64,000 nucleotides of DNA from Flavobacteriales bacterium (GTDB lineage: Bacteria; Bacteroidota; Bacteroidia; Flavobacteriales_F; PHOS-HE28), in assembly GCA_016700415.1 (NCBI GenBank), contig CP065018.1:744001-808000 (forward strand), in the 5' to 3' direction. Below the pieces are notes generated by a model, which was given only the letters and a program-made list of their open reading frames with translations, did no database searches and was not told the DNA's origin. The position numbers and the translations under genes are program-made. Positions 24,910 through 32,725 of this stretch are shown here, one piece after another; within the stretch, counting starts at the first letter, position 1, and each line of letters begins with the position of its first letter.

Positions 24910-26784
24910 ATGCAAGAAAAAGAAGTGCTGCGATCGATCCAGAAGGTATTAGCCAACATGCCCGGCGACTGGCTGAAGCTCACCACCCATCGGCTGGATA
25001 TCTATGATGAATCGCGGGCAAAGACCCAGTTCCTCGCTGAGTTCGAGCGCGTGCTGCAGGACGGTGGTGCCGGGCCGGATGCATGGGCGACGCTGCCTAC
25101 CGCGTACGATTACATTCGGTTGGGCCATCCCTTGTCCTCGATCCTGGAATGGGCGATCGCCCAGTTGAACGGGTTGCGAGCGGACTATGTGATCAGTTTC
25201 TCATCGCGGATGATGCCGGTGTTGGCGGTGTTGCGGAAGAATTTGTTGGACAAGAAGCAGACCCGGATCGTGCATACGGAGGAGTTGCCCGCACATTTCG
25301 ACGCAACGATCTTGCGTGCAGTTTATGGGTATGCGTTCGAGCTGGTGCGCATGGAAGTGGGTGAAGAGATCCCGGCATTCAGCGGGTCCACGATCCTCCT
25401 TTCGCAACAGCGCCTTTTCGGCAAAGTGGAATTCCCTGCGAACGTCGACTTCTTCGTGGGTACACACGCCACGATGGGGAGCGTGATGCTGGTCAATGGC
25501 GAAGCGAATGCGGCTTACATCAAGGAGATCCAACATGTGCGGCGCAGGGAATCCATTGCCATGACACCAGCTGATTGCCACTTGGCCTTACAGATGATGG
25601 TGGATGGGCCATCCATTCCAAACCCGAAACACGATCGCGCAAGGGACATGGCCAAGGTGCAGGCGTCGATCCAGCAGATCACGAACTCCCCTACCAAGTC
25701 GCTCGTTGCCTCCAGTGGTCTTTCCATGCAATACGCCATCATGATGGGCCTCGTGCACGATGCACAGGAAGTACACCCGGGGCAGCACATCCGTTTCATC
25801 GTACCACCGAATTGCTACGGCGGCACCAACGACCAAGCGCGGCGCGTGGCGGCCTGCAATGAACACGTGGAGATCGTTGACCTGCTCGTGGACGGCGATA
25901 ACGAACTGGTTCGGAGCCTCGAGGCGATCTTGGAACAAGTGGCCAAGGAGGATGCCATTCCATACATCATTGCAGAGATCCCGACCAATCCCCGCGTGGA
26001 GGTGCCCGACATGGAGGCACTGCGCACTGTGCTGAGCAAGAAGCGCAAGACAGCGTCCGGTTTTTTTGCGGTGGATCCGGTGTTCATCCTGGACCAGACC
26101 TTCTGTCCGAACGTGCATTTTCTTGGTGATGGTGACCTGCTCTCCACGGTGCGCACCATCGCCTATGTCAGCGGGTCCAAGTTCCCGAGCGGGGGGCTTT
26201 GCACAGCTGGCTATTGCGTAGGCAATGCACTCACGGACCGCTTGATCGAAAAGATCGACCTCCACCTTCGCCTCTGCGACAACGAGGCGACAGATCTGCA
26301 ATTGGAGATCTTGGCCAAGCAGCTACCCTCGATGAACCAACGCATTGCGGATGCCTACCGGAACACCCGTGATTTCGTCAGCTTCATCCAACAAACCTTG
26401 CCCGGGGCGAAGATCAATTTCGTGAGCGACGAGCTGGCCGAGCAAGGGTTCACGCCCTCGGTATTCGCGCTGGACCTTCCTGCCCAAGGCAACACGGATG
26501 AAGAGCGGGAAGCGCACAAAAGAGCGCTGAACCTGAAACTGATCCACCGGATGATCACGCAGATCCCGCAAGAGAGCAAGTTCTGTGTGAGCTACGGGCA
26601 GCTGAAAGGATGCTACTGGACCATTCCCGCCACCTCCACGCAAGGCACCACCAAGGAAGGAGATAAGGATTACATCGTCCGCGTGGCCGTTTCCCCGGAC
26701 CTGGACCTTGAACTGCACAAGCAGGTTTTTGCGGGGTTTGTGGAGGAGGATGTGGTGGTGAAGATCGGTTCTCAACCACAGTAG
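24910..26784 (+). CDS. Large Cys/Met-metabolism-type PLP-dependent enzyme
   Basis: A 624-residue cytoplasmic enzyme whose second half fits the cystathionine gamma-synthase/lyase family: AEIPTNPRVEVPD (substrate loop), FFAVDPVFILDQTFCP (the Asp that contacts the PLP ring nitrogen) and the Schiff-base Lys424 in SGSKFPSGG. The family is usually about 400 residues. Here ~230 extra N-terminal residues carry their own alpha/beta pattern (ADYVISFSSRMMPVLAVL, VDFFVGTHATMG), and ~100 residues follow the lysine domain. The reaction is uncertain: C-S lyase, synthase or another PLP chemistry. It stands alone. Confidence 0.75.
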   Translation: MQEKEVLRSIQKVLANMPGDWLKLTTHRLDIYDESRAKTQFLAEFERVLQDGGAGPDAWATLPTAYDYIRLGHPLSSILEWAIAQLNGLRADYVISFSSRMMPVLAVLRKNLLDKKQTRIVHTEELPAHFDATILRAVYGYAFELVRMEVGEEIPAFSGSTILLSQQRLFGKVEFPANVDFFVGTHATMGSVMLVNGEANAAYIKEIQHVRRRESIAMTPADCHLALQMMVDGPSIPNPKHDRARDMAKVQASIQQITNSPTKSLVASSGLSMQYAIMMGLVHDAQEVHPGQHIRFIVPPNCYGGTNDQARRVAACNEHVEIVDLLVDGDNELVRSLEAILEQVAKEDAIPYIIAEIPTNPRVEVPDMEALRTVLSKKRKTASGFFAVDPVFILDQTFCPNVHFLGDGDLLSTVRTIAYVSGSKFPSGGLCTAGYCVGNALTDRLIEKIDLHLRLCDNEATDLQLEILAKQLPSMNQRIADAYRNTRDFVSFIQQTLPGAKINFVSDELAEQGFTPSVFALDLPAQGNTDEEREAHKRALNLKLIHRMITQIPQESKFCVSYGQLKGCYWTIPATSTQGTTKEGDKDYIVRVAVSPDLDLELHKQVFAGFVEEDVVVKIGSQPQ

Positions 26785-26953
26785 GGTCTGCCTGAGCAGG
26801 GTCTTCGCTTCGAGAGCCTGCGCTTTTGACCTTGACCGCTGGGTCCCCCCCAGAGCGCGGGAGACCCTGCGGAGGTTTCGCCTGCACCCAACCACGTTGG
26901 ACCAACATTTGCAAAGCGTTCGTTGAACTGCTTCCGTGTTGAACTTCCGAACC

Positions 26954-27487
26954 GTGAATCACGCCACGCACATAGCACTCGCATTGCTGCTGCTCGCTGC
27001 CTGCAAGGAGCCCAGTTCGCAACGACCTGTATCCGCGCCTTTGGCAGCTTCGGATGGTGTAGTGATAGCGCCGGTGCCGAATGCCCCGGTGGACACTGCG
27101 GCACAAGTACAGCCTACAACAATTGCACCTGCGACAGCCGCAGTGCCATACGTTCCGGAACCGCACGAGGGTTGCTCGGAGTACATCGATGGCAATGCTT
27201 CGGGCATGCGGGCAGTGCGGTACCTGAAGCCTGCGGAACTATCCGCACATCCGGAGAAGATCACCGATGAACTGCCATCGCTCTGGATCTTGGCCGAGCA
27301 AGGCGCCCCGGTGAGCATCGCGGACGATTTCGAGCACGGTATTTCCACCGAGCACCGGCACATGCCTGATACGCTGTCCATAGAGGTATGGATCTATGCT
27401 GAATGCGCAGACCGGAAGCCATATGCGGTGCAACGGTACGGCATATGGCGCACCGCTGAAGGAAGTCCTGAGTGGCGCCGCCGGTAG
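26954..27487 (+). CDS. Putative lipoprotein
   Basis: About 177 residues. A signal peptide ends in a lipobox (ALLLLAACKE), then comes a low-complexity Pro/Ala/Val linker and a soluble part with a few conserved-looking positions (GCSEYIDGNASGM, MPDTLSIEVWIYAEC). No ATG precedes the signal; GTG at 26954 is the most natural start and GTG at 26936 an alternative. No family recognised. It converges with the FISUMP gene. Confidence 0.6.
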   Translation: MNHATHIALALLLLAACKEPSSQRPVSAPLAASDGVVIAPVPNAPVDTAAQVQPTTIAPATAAVPYVPEPHEGCSEYIDGNASGMRAVRYLKPAELSAHPEKITDELPSLWILAEQGAPVSIADDFEHGISTEHRHMPDTLSIEVWIYAECADRKPYAVQRYGIWRTAEGSPEWRRR

Positions 27488-27544
27488 CCTCACACGGAGC
27501 GGTAACCCTGCGCAAGTTCCAGGGCCTCCCCTCCTTCGCCCCCT

Positions 27545-28879
27545 TCAATCCATCAGGCAGCGCAGGCAGAACCCGAGCTGCTGGTCGAAGCCGAAGCGGC
27601 CGATACCGGTATTGTTGTTCTGCAGGTAGCGGCACCAGGCCTTGTCCGTCGTGCTCACCGTAGTGCTCCACCAGTATCCGTAGTACGGCAGGTCGTAGAA
27701 GAAGCCGGTATCACTATCCCTGTTCCCGCCGGGAAGTGCCGCGAAGCCGCTGCTGTTGGAGGCACCGTTATTGGGGGCGACCCACAGCGAAAGGCTCTTG
27801 AGCTGGCCGCCCACATTGGGGATGGTGCCGCGCCAACTGGTGGCCGACAGTTCCGTGGGAAGCATGCCCAAGGACAGTTCCAGCGCCTGCCAGTCAGCGT
27901 CCGTGGGCACGTGCCAACCTTGGGGGCAGATGCGGACATCGGATGCGGCGAACCAGTTGTACAGTTTGCCATACAGCGCATCGTACGCCGTATCGTTATT
28001 GTAATTGCTCCATGCTCCGGTACCCAGTACGGTCCATGCCGTGGTGTCCGTTACGTTCGGGATCTCGGCACCATCGCGGTACCGGGTGGTGCGCAGGTTC
28101 TCCGCCATCCAGCATTGGCCGCCGATGGACACCACCGGGTAGGTATTGCCATCAATGTCGGTAACACTGGGGGAATCGGCACAGACCAGTCCGTTGGCCA
28201 GTTGGATCGTCCGGTCCGCGCTGACCGTGGGCACCTCGTTGATCCACCCGCTGGCGGCCTGTCCTCCGGGCAAGGTGGCGTAACCGGTGATCCCGAGCTC
28301 GTCACCTGGCGTCCAGGGGAAGACGTCCCGGGCATCCTTGAGCATCAGGTTTCCATGGACGGCCCCGATGTTCACCAAGTGGACCGGGCCCGCATGCCCT
28401 TCGCCCACCATTACCGTGCGGATGGAGCGGCGTTTGCCATTCAGCTCCGCCCACAGCAACTGCACACCGGGCTGGCCACCCCACAGTTGGAACCGCTGGG
28501 TGCCGGGGGTAATGGGACCTTGATAGTTCGCCACTTCCCGGCCCGACGCATCGCTCACGCCCATGCGCAGCACACCGGCCTCGTTCACGTACAGGTCCAC
28601 GTTCATGCGGTCACTGTAAGGATTGGGGTGGCCGGGGCCGAGGGTGATGCCGTCGCGATGCGCCGTGGCCCCTGCGCCGATGCCGGTGGACCCGAGCACC
28701 AGCACGGTATCCGGGTAGTAGAGCGTGACATCACCACCTTGGGTCAAGTTCAACACAAGCATACTGTCCAGCGATACGGGATCTCCTTGGTACTGGCCGG
28801 TGAAGGTGAGCGTGATCACTTGTGCCTGCCCGTGAAGCAGGCAGCTGAACAGGGCTACGGAGAGCAAGTTGCGAAGCAT
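27545..28879 (-). CDS. FISUMP-domain secreted protein with internal sorting-like domain
   Basis: A 444-residue exported protein (signal MLRNLLSVALFSCLLHGQAQ). The C-terminal ~190 residues are the Fibrobacter succinogenes major paralogous domain: DIDGNTYPVVSIGGQCWMAE, YGKLYNWFAA, CPQGWHVPTDADWQ, YYGYWWSTT and the terminal FCLRCL. Unusually, a Por/T9SS-type beta-sandwich (HPNPYSDRMNVDLYV, then SDASGREVANY) lies before it at about residues 80-160, so the sorting-like domain is not C-terminal. The start at 28879 removes 23 upstream residues that do not resemble a signal. Function of FISUMP proteins is unknown; probably surface-exposed. Confidence 0.82.
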   Translation of the reverse strand: MLRNLLSVALFSCLLHGQAQVITLTFTGQYQGDPVSLDSMLVLNLTQGGDVTLYYPDTVLVLGSTGIGAGATAHRDGITLGPGHPNPYSDRMNVDLYVNEAGVLRMGVSDASGREVANYQGPITPGTQRFQLWGGQPGVQLLWAELNGKRRSIRTVMVGEGHAGPVHLVNIGAVHGNLMLKDARDVFPWTPGDELGITGYATLPGGQAASGWINEVPTVSADRTIQLANGLVCADSPSVTDIDGNTYPVVSIGGQCWMAENLRTTRYRDGAEIPNVTDTTAWTVLGTGAWSNYNNDTAYDALYGKLYNWFAASDVRICPQGWHVPTDADWQALELSLGMLPTELSATSWRGTIPNVGGQLKSLSLWVAPNNGASNSSGFAALPGGNRDSDTGFFYDLPYYGYWWSTTVSTTDKAWCRYLQNNNTGIGRFGFDQQLGFCLRCLMD

Positions 28880-28977
28880 GGCGCGGTGTTTCAAGGTGTT
28901 TTTTTTTGGAAGCGGCGCAAGATAAGATCCCGACTTGCGCTCGAACATGACTTTTGTCGCTGGCTGCAGCCGGGTCC

Positions 28978-29050
28978 CATCCCGGCGCTCGCCCCCGGAG
29001 CTTTATCCGGGGTCGCGCGTGCCGCGTCATTCCGGCCGCCGGCCATCCAC
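28978..29050. repeat. Dispersed repeat, copy R3, with inserted hairpin
   Basis: Starts catcccggcgctcgc and ends gcgtcattccggccgccggcc like R1, but the middle is replaced by ccccggagctttatccgggg, a 7 bp inverted repeat. It occupies part of the 338 bp between the divergent FISUMP and metalloprotease genes; no other feature seen there. Confidence 0.7.
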
Positions 29051-29217
29051 CTACTGCCCGATCCCGATGCGGACCTTCTCGAAGCGCACATGGTCCACAT
29101 CGATGGGCTTGCCGCGTGCCTGCCCCGGTGTGGGCCGTTGAACATGGCAACGAAAGTGCGCCTCCCGCCAACGGACAACCCCTCCCCGGCTCCCCGCGTC
29201 ACGTATTCACCCCGCCC

Positions 29218-31887
29218 ATGCGCTTTCCCTTCTCCGTCCTGGCCATTTTGCTTCCAAGCCTCCTTCCGCTGGTGCTCATCGCACAGACCAACGGTATCCG
29301 GTGCAACAGCACATCGTCCGTATCCCCCGCCATACTACGGGCGGCTCAGGGATACAGCGGCCATCGGGACGGCACGCGCTATGTGAAGATCAAGGCCATC
29401 ATCGGCTCGCAGGAGGGGCCGGGCGGCGATGCCAGCACACCCAGCATCGTGCAGCGCGATATCGATGGCATGAACGCGCTCTACGCGCAGAACAACACGG
29501 GCATCCAATTCGAACTGTGCGGTCCGGTGCAAGTGGTGGACAACTACAACCTCTTCGCACTGTGGAGCCTGGATCCCGCGGCCTTGAACCCGTACTACGA
29601 GCCGGGCTACATCACGTTGGTATACGCCGCGTTGCTGCCAAACGGCCTTGCCGGTTTCAACACTGGCGACATCGTGTACCTGCACGGCGGGGGCAACATC
29701 CAGGTGGCGGCGCATGAAGTGGGGCACGCGCTCGGCCTGATGCACACGCACGATACCGTCTTGGGTGCCGAACTCGTGGACGGTAGCAATTGCGCCACCG
29801 CGGGCGACTTCATCTGCGACACGCCCGCCGACCCCGATCTCGGACTTCCCGGCATGATCGCCTATGCGGGCTGCACGTATATCGGCACTGCGCTGGACGC
29901 CAACGGCGAGGCCTACCACCCCAGCACCAGCAACATCATGAGCTACTCGCCTTGCGAACTCAGCACCTTCACCCCCGGTCAGGCCCAGGTGATGCAATAC
30001 GTGCTGGACAATGTGAAGACGAACCTCCGCGTGAGCTATGTACCGATCGCCATCACGCCCTTCGATACGCGGCAATGCCACAACACGGGTTCCATCGGGC
30101 TCTCCGCCACGCCCGGTCCGGGCTCTTTCGATGGTCCGTTGGTGAGCGGCACCACCTTGAACAACGCACCGAACACGCCGGGCGAGTATTTCGTCACCTA
30201 CACGCCGAGCTTGCCGCCGTTGGACAGCAGCACCTTCATCGATCAGGCGTACACGATGTACGATCAGTACCTCAGCTATCACTACACCTACACCGTGCTG
30301 GACAGTTTGGTACAGACCATTACCACCGGCGCCGATGGCCGCCTGACGCAGGTGGACTTCCTGCTGCACGACAGCCTGCCGAACAACTTCCGCCTGCGCG
30401 TCTACAGCGGTGCCGGTGCCGGTGCGGTGCTGCTGCACGAAAGCACGCTCTCCGTTCCGTGGATCGCGGACACCTCTTGGCTCTCCTTCCCTGTGACGGA
30501 CCTGGTGCCCATGGCCAACGAGGCCACGAACACGCTGGAGCTCGTGGCGGACCATGCCTTCACGCAGGTCACGAGCTTCGGCGCGAACTGGGCCTACTAT
30601 GACTACACGCGCGGCAGCAGCAACATCGATGCCTACCACGATGCCGCGTTCCGCACCTGGGTGCATGCGCTGCCGCCGTGCCAGAGCGCCATCCGCTATT
30701 ATGAACTGTACCACGTGCCGGAGCATTACATGCTCAACATGGCCGATGCGTATTGCGCGAGCGATACGGATACCGTATGGCTAATTGGCGACGACAATGC
30801 TTCGCCCGATGCCGACATCTGGATCGAAGGCGCGCACACCAGCGCCTTTGTGCCCTCGGTCCTCGGCGAAGGCGCGCACACGTTGCAATACATCAACACG
30901 GCCTTCGATTGCACGGACACCACCGTCTCCATCATCACGATCACCGCGCCCGCGCTCGGCATCCCTGCGCTCAATGAGCCGGTGTGCCTGAATGCCGGAA
31001 CCTTCGTGCTTCAGGGCGATCCGCTCGGCGGCCACATCACCGTGGACGGCGTGCGCGACAGCCTGTTGAACGCTTCCGCGCTCGGCATAGGTCCGCACTT
31101 GGCGCAGTACTACTATGAGGAAGTGCTGGACACCGTTTCCTTCACCGATCAGGCTTCCGGTCTGTCCGGCTACAGTTCCGGCGCGCAGGGCACAGCTGAT
31201 GTGGGCACTGAACTGTGGCAATCGTTCACCCCGGCGTTCACCGGAAGGCTGGAGCATCTCATCATCGCGCTCTACGGGAACCAAGGTCCCTTCAGCTACG
31301 CCGTGCGCATGCTTCATGGCACCGGGCCCGATGGCCTCCTCATCGGCACGGACACGATCACCGTTGTCGGCTCCTACCCGGACATGCTCGGAAGCATCCA
31401 CCCCGAGGTATTGCGTGATTCGATCTACACCATTTGGATGCAGCGCGTAGCGGACACGCTCCCTACGGCGGACCAGGTCTATTACTTCACGGATGGGACC
31501 TTCTACGCGCGGGGCACCGGGCAGTACGGCACCACGGACGATATCGACCTCTACTTCCAAGAGATCGTGTCGCATACCTACACCTGCGCCGATTCCATCG
31601 CCGTGCCGTTCACGGTGGAAGTCTGCACGGGTGTGCAGGAGTTCACGGAAGGCACGGTTCTCATTGGCCCGAACCCGTTCACCGATGTGCTCACGTTGCG
31701 CGCACGCACCGATCTGCGGTATGTGCTCTACAATGCAGTGGGTGCTGAGCTGCTCTCCGGCACAGCGCTTGGTGGGGCGATCACCATGCTGCCTACCGCG
31801 GAGTTGGCGGCAGGGTTGTACACGGTGCGTTGCACGGCGCTGGAAGGGACGGGTGCGCGTACGGTCGCGGTGGTGAAGGCGGAGTGA
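29218..31887 (+). CDS. M43 (pappalysin-type) zinc metalloprotease with T9SS sorting domain
   Basis: Secreted 889-residue protein. A signal peptide (MRFPFSVLAILLPSLLPLVL) precedes the catalytic domain, with the extended zinc motif HEVGHALGLMHTHD near residue 165 and the downstream Met-turn in NIMSYSPCELSTFTPGQ, as in family M43B. The rest has strand-rich accessory domains with repeated LDTVSFTDQ-like segments, and the final ~75 residues (VLIGPNPFTDVLTLRA to the end) are a T9SS C-terminal signal. It probably degrades extracellular protein. ATG at 29218 is chosen over the longer open frame because it begins the signal peptide. Confidence 0.9.
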   Translation: MRFPFSVLAILLPSLLPLVLIAQTNGIRCNSTSSVSPAILRAAQGYSGHRDGTRYVKIKAIIGSQEGPGGDASTPSIVQRDIDGMNALYAQNNTGIQFELCGPVQVVDNYNLFALWSLDPAALNPYYEPGYITLVYAALLPNGLAGFNTGDIVYLHGGGNIQVAAHEVGHALGLMHTHDTVLGAELVDGSNCATAGDFICDTPADPDLGLPGMIAYAGCTYIGTALDANGEAYHPSTSNIMSYSPCELSTFTPGQAQVMQYVLDNVKTNLRVSYVPIAITPFDTRQCHNTGSIGLSATPGPGSFDGPLVSGTTLNNAPNTPGEYFVTYTPSLPPLDSSTFIDQAYTMYDQYLSYHYTYTVLDSLVQTITTGADGRLTQVDFLLHDSLPNNFRLRVYSGAGAGAVLLHESTLSVPWIADTSWLSFPVTDLVPMANEATNTLELVADHAFTQVTSFGANWAYYDYTRGSSNIDAYHDAAFRTWVHALPPCQSAIRYYELYHVPEHYMLNMADAYCASDTDTVWLIGDDNASPDADIWIEGAHTSAFVPSVLGEGAHTLQYINTAFDCTDTTVSIITITAPALGIPALNEPVCLNAGTFVLQGDPLGGHITVDGVRDSLLNASALGIGPHLAQYYYEEVLDTVSFTDQASGLSGYSSGAQGTADVGTELWQSFTPAFTGRLEHLIIALYGNQGPFSYAVRMLHGTGPDGLLIGTDTITVVGSYPDMLGSIHPEVLRDSIYTIWMQRVADTLPTADQVYYFTDGTFYARGTGQYGTTDDIDLYFQEIVSHTYTCADSIAVPFTVEVCTGVQEFTEGTVLIGPNPFTDVLTLRARTDLRYVLYNAVGAELLSGTALGGAITMLPTAELAAGLYTVRCTALEGTGARTVAVVKAE

Positions 31888-31984
31888 TGATCCTGGGCGC
31901 GGCTGACCCCATGCATCCGTTGCGGATCCTGGAAAAAACTATGAGGTGGTTAACTTTCGGCTTCATCTTAAAACCCACCGACCC

Positions 31985-32554
31985 ATGCATGCACTACTGA
32001 GCACCCTTCCGATCGCAGGCATCCTCCTGTTCGCGGCATGCGAAAATGCCGAACACGAAAAGGCCGAGCACCATGACCCCATGAATGCGATGCATGCGGA
32101 AATGATGAAGACCGATAGTGCGGCGAAGGCCCAAGAGGCAATGGTGACCGCGATCAATGACCGGTTCAACAGCAACAACATGGAAGGCATCGAGGACTTG
32201 ATGACCGCCGATGTCGTGGATCATCAGATGGACCCCTCGATCAAAACCACCGGCATCCAGAGCATCAAGGACCTGTTGAACATGTACCACACGGCCTTTC
32301 CGGATGTGAAGCAGGAGATCCTCGGCATGGCCACCAAAGGTGACCGCACATATTTCCAAATTCATATGACCGGCACGAATACGGGTGCTTGGGGTGACAT
32401 GCCCGCCACGGGCAAGGTCATGGACGTGATGGGCTGCGACGTGATGCGCTTTGAGAACGGCAAGGCCGCAGAGCATTGGGGATACACGGAAGAGGCCAAG
32501 ATGATGATGCAGCTGGGCCTGATGCCACCGCCCGCCGCTCCGAAGAAGAAGTAG
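31985..32554 (+). CDS. Lipoprotein with SnoaL-like (ester cyclase) fold
   Basis: A 189-residue protein with a lipobox (GILLFAACEN), a His/Met/Glu-rich spacer (HHDPMNAMHAEMMK), then a SnoaL-like polyketide-cyclase domain: AINDRFNSNNMEGIEDLMTA, DHQMDP, IKDLLNMYHTAFPDVKQEI, and the closing strand DVMRFENGKAAEHWGYTEEA. SnoaL-like domains outside polyketide clusters usually bind or isomerise small molecules; the substrate is unknown. Starts with the ATG at 31985. Confidence 0.82.
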   Translation: MHALLSTLPIAGILLFAACENAEHEKAEHHDPMNAMHAEMMKTDSAAKAQEAMVTAINDRFNSNNMEGIEDLMTADVVDHQMDPSIKTTGIQSIKDLLNMYHTAFPDVKQEILGMATKGDRTYFQIHMTGTNTGAWGDMPATGKVMDVMGCDVMRFENGKAAEHWGYTEEAKMMMQLGLMPPPAAPKKK

Positions 32555-32575
32555 GCCACAGAAGGATATCATGAC

Positions 32576-32610
32576 GAACGGCGGGGAGGCGACTTCCCGC
32601 CGTTCTTATT
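32576..32610 (+). terminator. Rho-independent terminator between convergent genes
   Basis: Perfect 10 bp stem (gaacggcggg at 32576-32585 with cccgccgttc at 32596-32605), 10-base loop, followed by ttatt. It lies 21 bp after the SnoaL-like gene and before the convergent stop at 32726, so it may serve both strands. Confidence 0.75.
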
Positions 32611-32725
32611 GTGCATCGGTCGCTCTTACGGCATGCACCGCAATGCCCCCTCATTCTCTGTCCTCTCCGGACCGAGCACAAGAAATGCAGAGGGAACCTG
32701 CGGGGCCAGTTCATTGCCGTCGACG

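Noticed and set aside
29335..30726. 463-residue minus-strand gene in the metalloprotease
   Set aside because: Antisense mirror of a clear M43 protease; composition is Val/Arg/Ala/His-rich without motifs.
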